A stretch of 64,000 nt of DNA from Smittia aterrima (GCA_033063855.1 CP093829.1:10302243-10366242); one strand, 5' to 3'. Shown: positions 22,647-34,900, counted from the stretch's first letter. A program made the numbers and translations. Notes: a model not told the origin generated them from the letters alone.

Positions 22647-22942
22647 ATTAAAATTTTTTATATTTGAGCACAATAAGAATTTTTGAAGTTAACCTTCTGA
22701 GATTGATCTCACAACTAAAATGTTTAAAACGAAAACAACTTTGAGGAAAAGAATATTTTTATGAAAACCAGTTGATTTAATCTTTTCTTCTTAATCGCGA
22801 GAAGCTTATTTGGCGCTAAATCATTTTGATTGTAGTGTTTCAAAAAGCTTTGGCGACGCACGTTTCTGTTAAAAATTTAAATTTTTCCCGCCGTTTTAGG
22901 GAGATACGAAGCTTCGTTTAGAAGTTCAAAATAGCAAAAGAA
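22647..22942. promoter_or_regulatory. Divergent spacer, small secreted gene / Nudix gene
   Basis: 296 nt between two start codons facing away from each other must hold both leaders and promoters. No strong TATA/Inr pair stands out on either side. Confidence 0.35.
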
Positions 22943-23439
22943 ATGGGAAAGCGAGCTGCTGGATTCTTGATTTACCGTTTGGTGGAATCAACCGGTATCG
23001 AATATCTGTTACTCAAAGCGAGTTATGGAACAAAACATTGGACCCCACCAAAAGGTAATAAAATCACCGAAATTGCTGAAATTAAATTCACATTATAATT
23101 AAATTATGTTTTTTAGGTCACGTTGATCCTGGTGAAGATGATTTCACTACGGCACTACGTGAAACGAGAGAAGAAGCTGGATACACTGAGCAAGATTTGA
23201 AGATACATAAAGACTTCTCAAAAACGCTTAACTACAATGTCAAGGGAAAGCCGAAAGTTGTCGTTTATTGGCTTGCAGAACTAACATCCGATAGAGATCC
23301 AACGCTTTCCGATGAACACACTGATTTCAAGTTCCTTGTTAAAGATGATGTCAAGGATTTTTCGAATTTCCCCGACTTCCTTGAGATGCTCGATCATTTC
23401 GACTCTCAAATAAAATCTTTGCATAATTTGTCCAAATAA
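22943..23439 (+). CDS. NUDT2: Bis(5'-nucleosyl)-tetraphosphatase (Nudix, NUDT2-like)
   Basis: This small cytosolic hydrolase of the Nudix family probably cleaves diadenosine tetraphosphate (Ap4A) asymmetrically to ATP and AMP. Exons 22943-23054 and 23117-23439 give 144 aa, the usual size for NUDT2. The Nudix box is complete across the intron: GHVDPGEDDFTTALRETREE with the following AGY, including the REtREEaGy catalytic glutamates. The N-terminal KRAAGFLIYRL and the WTPPKGH approach to the box are typical of Ap4A hydrolases, as is the C-terminal VVYWLAEL. Family is firm; exact substrate is by homology. Confidence 0.93.
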
Positions 23440-23722
23440 ATTGGAATTGTGATAAAACTTTTAATTAAAATGTTTTTTTATTCAACAGAATGTTTGATGA
23501 GAGTACTTTTACATTGTATTACGTTAATCAATATTTTCCTCATCTATGCAAAATGAAGAGACTTTATTAGAGCGCCGCGAGATAAATAAAACATGGATAG
23601 TCGCTAATTCTAACAGGATTTATATTTCAGCTCGAGGACAGCAGAAGCTTAGAAAAGATCCTTAAAATGTTTTGTTTCCCAAATAGCAACGGAAATAAAG
23701 CTTCAATTAAAGGTCCCAGTGT

Positions 23723-26211
23723 TTATCGCTGCTGCTGATAAACGGGAATGTTTTGATTGTTGTCTGACTGAAGATTGAACGTCATTGGTTGTGTAATTTG
23801 CATTCCCGGTCCTTGCTGCTGTTGTTGTTGCTGCGGAGCCATCTGATGAGGATTATGCATCGCTCCAGGAGGAGATTGAAGGGACAGTCCTCCCATCATT
23901 TGATTCAGTTGCGGTTGCATGTTCGGGGGCATTTGCTGATTAGGATTTATTTGATAACTTGGCTGATGATGAATACCATTCTGTTGAGAAGGTGCTTGCT
24001 GATGTTGCGGGGGATAAATATGACCTAAAAATTTATAAAATTTATAAAATGTTTTGCTTGAATTTTTTTAAAAAGAAAATCATACCTGAAACTGGAATTT
24101 GTTGCGGTTGCTGTTGATTTTGTATTTGACCAGTCTGGGGTTGACCTTGCGGCATCATTCCAGGAGCATGAGTTGGTTGTTGATGAGGATTTTGAGGAAG
24201 TCCATTGGTCATCGGTTGATGCATCATTTGCTGTGGCATCATTTGATTTTGAGTGGTTGGTTGAAAGCTTCCTGGTCCAGCCTGTTGAGGTGGCATTTGA
24301 AAGCTTCCTGGCCCAGCTTGCTGAGGTGGCATTTGATAATTTGCAGGAGGAGCTGCAGAGTTAGGAGGGAACGGCATCCCTTGACCAGGCATTTGCATCA
24401 TTCCTGGAGGAATCATATTGGGCGGCATTCGATAAGAATTGTTAGTCGGAAAACCCATTCCAGGTACTCCGCCATACATTTGCTGCTGCGGAAAGCCGGT
24501 ATAAAGACCCATAGCAGGTGTTCGCTCAGTTTCTCGCATGAGACTGTGGTATAAGTTAATTGTATCAATCAAGTCAGTGCTCAGTTGAGTTAACTGAGCG
24601 TGTTTTCTATCTACACGCTCCAATTCCGAATCGATTAAAGGCCCCATCTGGTTCACAACATTTTCGAGTCGCAGCATCTCTTGACTGTCTTGCGACGGGT
24701 CTGATGGATCAGCTTCATGTAAAAGGAAGAGCAATCGATCGATCGAATCTTCGTTAATTTCTACAGGTTGATTCTGAATGCTAGGAGATTCGTCAAACTG
24801 AACAGCTTTCTTAGATTTCGTATCTTTTGTAAGGTCTTCAGGTTCAGCACTCAAATCAGCTGATACAAAATTAGCCGGGAAGAAACCTTCACCGCGATGA
24901 TTTGTACCTCGCCACCAGTTTGGATCTGATTCTTCAATTACCATAATGATTTCTCCAGCTTTGAACGTTAGCTCATTGTCTTCAGCAGCCTCAAAGTCAT
25001 AAATCGCTCTTACTTTTCTTGGTTCCGATGCAGGCGCTGTTGCAGATGAAGCAGTTGAAGCTGAAGAAGTATTGGCAGCATTAACTGATGGATAGAGTGA
25101 CGAAGAATAAGTGGCACTCTGAGCTTTGGGTGATGTTGTTTTCTCTTTCAGTGAGAGTTCAATGGCTTTTGCAATGTCGTCTTCCTCTTGTTGACTAGAT
25201 ACGACATTGGGATCTTTGCTCAACGGAACCTCACGCTTTGGGGTTACTTCAGTTTCAGAGAAGTCCAGCCCCTCTTGTTTCAACTTAGTGTAAAGTGAAG
25301 GAATCAAATTTAACTGCGGATCCTTTTTGAAATCACCTTCCGCCCACTTTCTTAAACAAGTTTTCAATTTCTAAAAAATAAAAATGTTTTAATTTATGAT
25401 CTCGAAAGTATTGAAAGGTTTGTTGTGTCTCACGTTCACTATCTGTGGTTGACTTTTTTGAAGCAGCTTACGATACTCCGTCTCGAACTCTCTCGAGGCA
25501 ATCTCCAGATGATAATTTTTGCCGCAGTTATTAACGCAAGCATCGAGAAGCTGCAAAGATGTTAGTTTAATTGCAATCGTATTTATAGTCGCAAATCCAA
25601 ACTTACTGTTATGGCTTGCACAACTACATGTGGATCTGGATGATTAAGCCGTTTTAAAATGATCCTTAAACTGTCTTTAGCATTTGCTGAGCTGGTTCCG
25701 ATCTTATCACAAATGTCCATGATCATTCCCCATTTCTCTGTAGTGTTCTTTTCACTGGTCGCTTTTTCTACAATGAAAATGAATAAATAAATAAATTGCG
25801 ATTGTGAATGTTGAGAATTTTAATTTGTTATCAGAGAAAATGTTAAACCTGGACACAAAGAACAAGTGGATTGATTAGTCATCGCGATGACGCGTCTTTA
25901 AAATGATAAATCGGAATAAAACTATGATGAAAGACCAATGAAATTAATTGATTGGGAATAAGAAAGTGAGTCTTTTTATCGATTGCGTAGTCGTTGAACT
26001 TGTTCGACTTTTGATGATTAAATTTTTTACTTTTCTTCTTGCGAAAGTGTAAACAACAATGGGAGTAAGAAATATGAAATGTCTCATAAGAAGTGATCTT
26101 AATAGACATCTGCTGATCTTTCACCGTTTAGAGGTTGAATGAACTTAATTTAATTATCAATTTACCAATTTCTGCTTCCATAACATTAGATGACGATCCA
26201 AAAAGTTTCAT
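23723..26211 (-). CDS. Stam: STAM, ESCRT-0 subunit (VHS-UIM-SH3)
   Basis: STAM pairs with Hrs on early endosomes to sort ubiquitinated receptors towards degradation. Exons 26166-26211, 25607-25767, 25434-25550, 24086-25370 and 23723-24024 give 636 aa. In order: a VHS domain (residues 1 to about 145; KATSEKNTTEKWGMIMDICD, LNHPDPHVVVQAITLLDACV), a ubiquitin-interacting motif (about 170-185; EEDDIAKAIELSLKEK), an SH3 domain (about 227-280; AIYDFEAAEDNELTF, DPNWWRG, GFFPANFV), a helical GAT-like core (about 300-390), then a long Met/Pro/Gln-rich tail. Exon 1 (MKLFGSSSNVMEAEI) joins in phase to EKATSEK, as in other STAMs. Another phase-compatible mini-exon exists at 25849-25882 but is less likely. 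It is divergent from the DHHC gene. Confidence 0.96.
24263..24334 (-). repeat. 36-bp tandem duplication in the STAM tail
   Basis: Two adjacent copies (24263-24298 and 24299-24334) encode QMPPQQAGPGSF twice. They differ at only a few bases. This is a coding minisatellite in a low-complexity tail, likely variable between individuals or species. Confidence 0.8.
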
Positions 26212-26646
26212 TTTTGTTTCTGTCGTCTTATCACTTTTGATTGAAAAACCAACTAGTTTAATTAGTAACTGAGCTTTTACAGCGCTGAATTTTCTACTTT
26301 TGCTGTAATATATTCGGCTAAGAGCCAGACAAAGTATTTTAAATTTCAATTGAATAAGATTCTCCAAATTTCCAAAAAAATTCTACAAAAGATTTCTACA
26401 AAAATATTTTCAAAGGGACGTTCCTAAGAAGAAAATCAAAACAAAAAATTATTTTGTTCTGCAATTATCTCTGGATACACAACAAGTTTCTCCTTTAAAT
26501 AGATTTTCTACTTAAAGGATAGTACGTTAAGGATACGTAGAGGAAATCAAAAGGAGTTGCCTTCAGACTAAAGGCTTTAGTGACTATTTTGATCTAAAAT
26601 GAAATTTTAAGAAAAAAAACATCAAAGAAAATTTTATTTAATCATC
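26212..26646. promoter_or_regulatory. Divergent spacer, Stam / DHHC gene
   Basis: 435 nt of AT-rich sequence separate the two outward-pointing start codons. Both promoters or a bidirectional one are inferred. No canonical TATA/Inr pair was recognised, in keeping with housekeeping genes. Confidence 0.35.
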
Positions 26647-27674
26647 ATGCCATTTGTGAGAGGTATGCTTTTGTTATCGAGTTAATCACGCAACACGAAT
26701 ATATGACCTTTTATTTCAGATCCCTGTGGCATTATTTGTTTAGTATTTACGTACTTAGCGGTGTTGTATGCTGATTATGTTGTAACCAGATGGATAATTT
26801 TATTAGACTTTCAAAACTCGTAAGTGTCTCCATAGCCGATGATTCACCACGACTCTAATCGATAACATTTGCAGACTTTTCGGACCGTTTAATGTTGTGC
26901 TCTTCAACACCATCGTTTTTCTGCTTGTCTTTTCGCACCTAAAGGCAGTGCTGTTAGATCCAGGAACTGTTCCATTGCCTACATCGCGACTAGATTTCTC
27001 CGACCTTCATTCAAACAAGAGCGACTTTGAGCAAAACGAATGGACGGTTTGTACGCGCTGTGAGACTTTCCGGCCTCCGAGAGCTCATCACTGCAGAATT
27101 TGTAAAAGATGTATTAGACGAATGGATCATCATTGGTAGGAGACATTTTTTTCTTCCCTGATGAATAATTAATCAAACCTTTTTCTTTCGTTTTTAGTCC
27201 TTGGGTGAATAATTGTGTTGGAGAAAGAAATCAAAAATACTTCTTGCAATTCTTAGTCTACGTTGGAATGTTGGCTATTTACTCAGTGATTTTAGTTGTG
27301 CTATCTTGGATGGGCCCTACTGATCCTGATATCTCGATGGCTGACGCTCAAGCAAAGATGCTTCACAGCGTAATTCTTCTACTTGAGTCAGGACTATTTG
27401 GGCTTTTTGTGGTTGCAATTATGGTAGATCAGCTTCACGCAATTCTTTGTAAGTACTTCAAAGTTATGTATTTTCATTCCCTAATAACAATTATTTTCTT
27501 TTAGATGATGAAACAGCGATCGAGCAACTTCAAATGCGCGGTACTTATCGGCCAAACAGACCGAAACTTTCCCTAATGGCTGAAGTTTGCGGCAATCGAA
27601 CTCATCCAATGTGTTGGATATTCCCTTGCACTGGGCTAAATAATCGCAAATACGACGTTCCTCTCCTCAACCAT
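26647..27674 (+). CDS. DHHC palmitoyltransferase (ZDHHC3/7-like)
   Basis: This is a multi-pass, probably Golgi, S-acyltransferase that transfers palmitate to cysteines of substrate proteins. Exons 26647-26662, 26720-26819, 26875-27135, 27198-27448 and 27505-27674 give 265 aa. Two N-terminal membrane segments (CGIICLVFTYLAVLYADYVV; NVVLFNTIVFLLVFSHL) precede the cysteine-rich domain: CTRCETFRPPRAHHC, CKRCIRRM, DHHC, PWVNNCVGERNQKYF. Two more membrane segments follow. The DPG and FVRDPCGI motifs fit the ZDHHC3/7 (GODZ) group. The codon of the catalytic Cys is split by an intron (TG|T). The frame ends at TGA 27672-27674, giving the C terminus RKYDVPPQP. Confidence 0.93.
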
Positions 27675-28079
27675 GATGTTTAAGCTTGTGACGAGGATGG
27701 CAATTTGTGCATTTAATGTTATTGAGCTCGTGATTTAGTTTAATTGTGTCATTCATCAAAATAATTATTTTCTTCATTCTGCTCATCAACTTTAGGTTGT
27801 CAAAGTTAACACACATCGATTTTGTTTTTGCACCTTCATATTACATTGCTTTAAGCGTTAAGAACCAAAAAATATCCCCCGGACTGACAATCTTTTGAGA
27901 AACCTAAACTTCCTTTCCAAACAGCTCATTTCCCAGCAATAGCACAAATTTTTCCTCTGCAATGATACTCTGCAATCTGCATTTGAAAAATGTCATTTAT
28001 CATCTCTACTTTTAAGGACTTTATTTGTGTAACTTATGAAAGAGAATTGCCTGAAGAAAAATAAAAAGATTTAGGGCAA
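27675..28079. other. Convergent spacer, DHHC / mTERF 3' ends
   Basis: 405 nt tail-to-tail. The best plus-strand AATAAA is at 28060-28065, only 15 nt before the end of the mTERF coding region; a minus-strand AATAAA for mTERF is at 28020-28025. If the plus signal is the one used, the DHHC mRNA overlaps the mTERF transcript in antisense. Confidence 0.5.
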
Positions 28080-28985
28080 TTATATTTTTCTTTCTTCAAA
28101 CTTGATATCGTCGTCGTCGTCTTCGCCATCCGAAAGTTGTTCTTCAGTCGCATTATCAAGTTCTCGTCTGTAAAGCTCTACGAAGGTTTCATACTCATCA
28201 ATCGTCACATGACAGACTTTTGAAGCAAAACGTTTATCACTTGTGTCAGTGATAAGATAGAGTCTCGGGTTCTTACTGATTTCCTTTGGGTCTTTCTTCT
28301 TTTTGACGATGAAGAGCCCAAGCCGCTTAAGGAAAATGTGACGAGTTTTGAGTTTCTGGATGTCGCAAGAAAACACTTCTGATGAGTACACATCGATCGG
28401 ATCAACTTTCATGACATTTCTCAGATATTCAATCTTCTCATTGATACTATCTATGCTCTCCGAAACAACACCCGGTGAGTTCAGTATTAGCTTGAAAATG
28501 TTGTTGCCTCCTCCGACGAATTCTTTGAGTGTTTCGATTCTCTTGTTTAATTCATTTGAGTGTTGAACGCTGAGAAGCTCAGGAAAGCGCGACATCAATG
28601 TAATCGTGTCTCTGTCACCAAACTGATACGCTCGCCATGCATTCAATGTTTCAAAGATTTTCTCCTTTGAGGTTGTCAGAAGTTTCGGGTTTTGAGAAAT
28701 CATAAAAGTGAATTTATTCGGCATGAAGCCTTCATTTTTAAGAAAGTCGTGTGTCTCTTCCCATAAATTTACTGGATAATTATTGAGCTCCGGTTCAGAT
28801 TTGAGAAATTCGTTGATATTTCCCAAGTTTTTTGCTATCGCTGATTTAGATAAAGATTCGGCCTAAAATATTTAAATTAAATTCAATTCCACTTTTTACA
28901 GAATGATTTAACTTACAAGCTTTGCATTGATGTTCGCAGACATCATACGCTTGAAGACACTAAGTTTACATAAATTGAAAGCCAT
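28080..28985 (-). CDS. mTERF-family mitochondrial protein
   Basis: mTERF proteins are helical-repeat nucleic-acid-binding proteins that act in mitochondrial transcription, replication or ribosome assembly. Exons 28917-28985 and 28080-28862 give 283 aa. The N terminus (MAFNLCKLSVFKRMMSANI) is basic and hydroxylated, fitting a mitochondrial presequence. The body shows mTERF repeats with the recurring Pro-x-Leu-Leu pattern: SQNPKLLTTSKEKI, SRFPELLSVQ, LNSPGVVSESIDSINEKIEY, SEVFSCDIQKLKTRHIFLKR. The C terminus is acidic (SDGEDDDDDIKFEERK). I cannot tell which mTERF paralogue this is. It starts 120 nt downstream of the pgant stop on the same strand. Confidence 0.85.
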
Positions 28986-29105
28986 GTCTTAACTTTCTTT
29001 TCCTTAATTTAACAATTTTTGTTTATTTTTTTGTGAATGTGATTATGATTTTCAAAAATGAACGCTCGAGTGTTTCTTGAAAACGTCTCAAGTTAAATTC
29101 AATTT
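28986..29105 (-). other. Compact tandem spacer with the pgant poly(A) signal
   Basis: Only 120 nt separate the pgant stop from the mTERF start. The pgant AATAAA (minus strand) is at 29022-29027, 37 nt before the mTERF ATG, so the pgant 3' end and the mTERF promoter or leader must share this stretch. Confidence 0.55.
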
Positions 29106-31261
29106 TTACGCCAACAGATCTTGAATTTCCTTCTCGTCTAATATTTTTGCTCCTTTTTCAATCCAATTTCTGCAAATATTTAAAACTGAACTAAAAATTG
29201 TATGAAGAAAAAGAAATGTTTGATTTGATACCTTAAAAGCGAAACTCTCGCAAACCCAAATTTCCACTTTTGAGTTTTCTTTTCTTTGTCGCAATTATTA
29301 AGGAAGACTTGCATATTTCCATAATTAGCATCCACACAAAGATTATATCGCTTGGGTCCGTATACTAATTGTAGTGTATCGAGATTGTATCTGAAATATT
29401 GTTTGCCTTGCTCGTAATGACATCGCGCTATCGAAAACTCGTGTCCACTTTGATGTTCCAAGCAATCTGATTTTCCTTCAATCGTCAGATCGCGAAAATG
29501 TCTTAGCGTAAAATTTTGGTGTACCAAGGAATTCGATAAATTCTCATTACAATCTGCAAGATTTACTTTAATGTCAAATCCTTTTTCCTCAACTTGAAGG
29601 CATTTCTGAATCTCTTGATTACGAATCTACGAAGAAAAATGTTTAAATACTTGAAATCGCTGTGATTTCTAAACTAACCAATCCTGAAGCAAAAGGTTCA
29701 TAATCTTCTAGTGGAAATCGATCGAGCATGTCGGGAGCAATTTCTTTCAAGAAAAAAGAGAATGATTTGCAATTGAGTGATTTCTTCAGAGCTAATTGCT
29801 CTGAGATATCTCCAATATCAATTTTTGCATATCGTTCTGGATGTCGTTTGAGGAAATATTGTTTGTAAACGTCTAACCAAATCTCGGCGACTCGTTTGTT
29901 GTTTCTAAATTTGAAATATTTGAGATCATTTTTTAGCTGAACATTGAAATCTTTACCTGACTTTAAAATCGACTCCGTCTTGCTGCTTCTGATAAGGAAA
30001 TCGGCGATAGATGTGAGCAATTCTAGAGCATGGCGACTCGTAAAGTTTTCCGTTGCAGAGATTAATTTTCAAGCTCATTTCGATTTGATCGCCGCCGTAG
30101 ACTTGCAATCCCGAGTCGGGTTTCAACTCCCAAAAATATTTTTGACTGATTGCGAATGCTGCTCCATACAAAACAGGAGTCTCTAATAATTCACTTTCAT
30201 TGCTTGTTTGGTTTTTCAAAGGAATTCTCTGAACGTGAAAGTTCCAATCGAACACTGTTCTTCCTTCTTTGAGTGGTCGGATCTCATAAGTTATCTTGTC
30301 AATTACGTCAAGCGTTGGAACCACAACTGTTCTGTAATCGTCAGAGATTGGCTCGATTAGCGGGGGAAGAAAATTATGACCAACTTCGATGTGACAATCC
30401 ACGAAGAGCAAAACATCTCCAATTGCATATCGAGCACCTGCTAATCGACTCCAAATCAATCCAGATCGCTGGTCCATCATAAGAAGTTTCACTTTGCCTT
30501 GCCATCCATAAACTTCGATATGCGATTGAAGATCTTCTTGAAGATGCCACTTGCTTGACGCATCGTTCACAACAATAATTTCTTCTAAAAGTTCTGGTGG
30601 AGATCGTTTCATGATTGAATGGATAGAACGCAAAAGAGTCGTCAGATGTTCATCATAGAATGGCATGATCACTGAAACCGTCGGAAGATCTTTCTTGTGC
30701 AACTTTTTCTTGCAACTGAAAAGAAATTTGTTCAAAGAAAACTTGCTGACCACAGCGACAAAGTGTAAATCTCACGTGTCGCTTCGAAAATCAGGAACGG
30801 AACGATCGAGAGAAATTCTATTTGAGACAATCGCATTGTGTCCGTTCTCTTTCATCATTTGAATCTCAGCGTCTGATATTTTCCCTTCAGTGACTGTCTT
30901 ACTTCCATGCTCACCGAATCCAGTTCTCTTCATTTCTTCTTTTATCAACTCATAGTTGTTCCAATCTTTTCTGTCATCAGAACAAGTTGAGGAACGACGA
31001 AAGTACCCACCATAAGGTTCGATGTAAATGTATTGCTTTTTAATAGCTTGATGATGATTGCGGGAAAGTATGAGCTTGCATAGCCCAATGATTGAAAGGA
31101 TTAGAATCACACTCGTCCAAGCGAAGAACCTTATTGCAAAACTTCTTTTGCGTAATATCTGAAAAATGAAATTGACGTGTTGATGACGTGTTTGGAATAA
31201 TCTTCAGACTCACTTTTCTGTAGAAGAAATCAAATCGAATTAAAATCAAACCTAACGCCAT
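29106..31261 (-). CDS. Polypeptide N-acetylgalactosaminyltransferase (pgant family)
   Basis: This type II Golgi enzyme starts mucin-type O-glycosylation by moving GalNAc from UDP-GalNAc to Ser/Thr. Exons 31214-31261, 30776-31158, 29957-30715, 29679-29904, 29232-29626 and 29106-29169 give 624 aa. There is a short cytoplasmic tail and a membrane anchor near residues 25-47 (WTSVILILSIIGLCKLIL), then a stem. The catalytic domain has TVSVIMPFYDEHLTTLLRSI, EIIVVNDAS, the metal-binding DxH as DCH (about 250-252), YGGDQIEMSLKI in the place of the usual WGGEN motif, and RIAHIYRRFPY. From residue 473 there is a ricin-B-type lectin domain ending with a QKWKF motif. The DCH and YGGDQ variants suggest a divergent paralogue; activity is not assured. 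Confidence 0.93.
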
Positions 31262-31972
31262 GACAATGGAATATTTAGATTTGCAAAAATTAAAAAATAT
31301 TTTAGCTGTTCAACGATCTTCACTTAGCTGCTGATAGTTATCAACTAATGATATTTTTCGAGAAGATCGCTGAGAGAATTTTTATTGACTCAAGTGTCAC
31401 CTGAAATTTCGTCAAGAGCGAAAACACTTTCTCATGAATTTTCCAATCAAAAAACTTTTTTCCTTTTATTCTTGTGATTTTGGGGAGAAAACTTATCCGC
31501 AAGGCACTATAAATACACAAAATTGTTCATGTTCTTTTAAAATCTACAAACTTGATCATCAAACTTAAGTGTTAACTAAATTGAAATTACAACATGAAAA
31601 ATTCTTCTTAAATTATAATTTACAGCAAATTGTTTTGGTATTAACAAAGATCGTCGATGTGATTGAATAGTTGAGAAATAATGAAATTAAAATATTTTGT
31701 TATGGTCATGAACAAGAAGGGGAGTGGTTTGTGGGTGGAAGACGGAGATAAGAGGAGCGGTTCTTTCGATGGGGTTGTGATTTGTTAAGTCAATGATATA
31801 TTTTGGTTCAGCTCTAGATCGAATCTAAATCGATATCTTGATGCTCTAAACATTAACTTTCTACGATCTAAAAAAACTTGGTGTTTATTTCATAAGATTC
31901 TGCTTATCACTAATTTTGTTTAATGCTTTAAATAGCTTTTCATTTCATTGTTACAATTGTTGTTTTGTTTCC
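31262..31972. other. Spacer between pgant and SIPA1L genes
   Basis: 711 nt holding the pgant leader and promoter and the SIPA1L 3' UTR, both on the minus strand. It is AT-rich with no open frame of note. Confidence 0.5.
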
Positions 31973-34900
31973 TTAAGATTGTCGATCGATGGTTTGAAAA
32001 AACCATTCTGTGAATCGTTTTAATTGTTGCACAGCTTGTTGGCTTTCGTCTTGAAGCCTTCGATTCTCTTCTGTTAGTTTTTTCACTGCCACTTCAAGAC
32101 TTCGACGACGTCTTTGTTCTCTCATTACTCGATCCGATAGTTGACAGACTTGTGTTTGAAGTTCAGGTAGAGCTTGTGCTGGTGAATTTCCATTCGCTCC
32201 GTTAGTACCATAAACGCTGCTACAGCTGCTACCACCTCCAGAGTTCGAAATAGGCGATAGAGAGTTGGGAGTTGTGTTTGATGACGATCCTTGTAGCATC
32301 GATGGGATAGCACCGTTTGTTAAAGCACTCAGCTCTTCGTAAAGATTTTCTTGGTTCCCATTTTGGTTTCCGTTTTCCGAAATCTTAAAAAATATAAATT
32401 TAAAAATCTGTCAATGGAATAAAATTTCGTAATTCTCACCTGAAGCATTGCTCGAGTTGCTGTGTCTACTAAACTACTCCAATCGACTTCTTTCATATCA
32501 TTCAGCATCGGAAACTTATTTTTAATCATTCCACTACTGTTGCCATTCAATTGTTTTCTCGGGGACAACTTCATCTTCTCTTCATTGATGTGAAGAAGTT
32601 TTGAATTTTGCAAGAGTTCGTTGGCTGGCGATGAGCTTGAAGAAGATATAACAGTAGCTGGTCGTGCCGTTGTTATGATTATTTCCTCATCGGGCGAAGC
32701 TCCATTCGATTTGTGAAGCTTAAGATTGCCACCGTTTGATGAGCCATTTCCCAAATTAATTCCTTCTCGAGATCGCGACTTCTTCTTCGCCAACACAAGA
32801 TCATCGGCAATTGTGGCCGTTTTTAGTGGCGATGCTTGAAAATCTCTCGACAAGTTTCCTAAACTGTGACTGTTAGGAGAATGCTTTTGTTTCATTGCGT
32901 TAGTTAATCCACCTTGGTGAAAGTTGTCATCGCTTGAACCCATCAGGTAATCAGGATTGATAAGCTTCAGCAAATCCTCTTGCAAAGTGCTGCTGTAGTG
33001 AACACTTGCTCGATGATTTGGGTTTGTTGATCGGTTGGTTACGCCTGGTCGAAGCTTCGCTTCTGCAAGTGGCCGTGGGCTGTTGTTTCTGCTTGAAGAT
33101 GATGAAGATGTTGGAGCGACTGTAGCAGTTGGCGCCTTTTTTGCCGATTGAATGTTGTTTGTTGTTGCTGATCGCTTCAAGTGAGATACTTCACTCAACT
33201 TGCTACTTCGGTTCAAGTCCTCTTCGTCGAGTGACGCTTGATGATTCATATTTATATTTTTCATCGACACACTGTAGATTGGTTCAGGCCTGTTGCTATC
33301 TCCATTCATCTTGTCTTCATTAATTCGAAGATTCTTCATCAATGTTTCTGGTGAAACGTAGTCAGACATTGGTTTGGATTGACGGTTAGCTAAATATTCA
33401 ATGTTAGCTTGACGTGGCATCGGGCGACCTTCGTGAATTGTTAATGGGACGTTTTGAGTCAATGGGAGCGAGCTAGCTGGGCCCAATTTCGGATGATGCA
33501 CTGCCTGCTCCATTTGCCCGTTTTTTGAATCGTGTTGATGTTGTTCAACTACGTCGTACCATCTCTCATCATTACTCGAATGACCACTCGATGACGACGT
33601 AAGTGTACCCATATCGGGGACAAATCTTTGATCGTTTGCTGCGGTAAAGGAACGACTTGAGCTTCCTGTTCCGTAGCCTGAACTATTGCTTGACCTTGGA
33701 GGCGAGAAATTTCTTTCGTAACGCTTCTGATGATTCATTGTCGGTTGAATTTGTGGCGCTGGTTTCTTCACAATCTTCTTTCCATCGACATTTTCGTAAT
33801 CGTCTTCATAGTTGATTGCGTTGAATTTACAACTCGACACAAAACAACCACGACGAGGCGAGAAATCAGAAAACGACTCAATAACTGTAACAGTTACTTG
33901 AACTGATGTTTTAAGAAGATCAACCATCTGATCATGTGACAATGTGGCTACAGCAACTTTGCAGATTTCAACCAAACGATAACCTTGTCTTAATCCGGCT
34001 GTCCATGCCTGACCGTTCATCTCTACTTGCGTAACGACACCATCAGGTTGAACATGGAATCCTAACTGACCCATCGAATTCCTTCTCAAGCTTAACTCAA
34101 GTGCTCCGCAACCGTTAGAAACATTTCGCAACCTCTCGATTACTTCCAACTGTTCGTCGCCAGATTCAACATTGTCTCTCATTCCCATAGTGATGCACTC
34201 GCCTTGATGATGATACACACGCAAAGCATTTCCGTTTGTTGACCATCCGAGTATCGCCCGATTTGGTGCGACGAATATTATTTGACGGGATGATTCTTCA
34301 ATCAGAACGAAAGTTTCTGCGGAAATTCCTAAGAAGCAATCGACTTGAGTTGATAAACCGCTGTCGTGTAATACAACTTGCCAACAGAAGGCACCACGCT
34401 GGCAAGCGTCGCCACTGAATCTTGGCTTGGTTGGTTCCTTCTTCTTGATCGGAAAAATTGAAAACTTCTGTCCCGTTTCAACTGGCGTCTGTGTGCAATA
34501 ATTTGTGCAAAGATCTTTCAAGTATTCTTGTCTGGTTCTCGTCGCCATCGTCGCAAACTTTTCACTGCGATGCGCTGCATTCTCAGCGTTGATAATCTTT
34601 GCAAGAAGAAAATCAGCAAAGTGTTTTCCCTTTTGATACCAAGCGTTGCTTCTGATTGGCGGTCCAAACACTGGAACTTCTTTTGATCGTGAGACGGCAA
34701 CGCGGTAGTGAGTGTTTTCACTGCACGGATTCACAGCACGAACGATTACGAAAACGTGTTGGAACTGAGATCTAATATTTTTAGGTGTGAATGGTAATGC
34801 TCCAGGTTCTTGAAACACGATCGTGACGATATCGTTACCAATGTGACGCTTCCGCAAAAGCTGCTGTCGATTATTGGGCGTGAACGGAAGCATTGTTGAG

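Noticed and set aside
27675..27681. DHHC protein ending at the TAA after the Asp-Val codons near 27679
   Set aside because: Careful phase counting across the five exons puts TGA at 27672-27674 in frame; the later TAA is out of frame.
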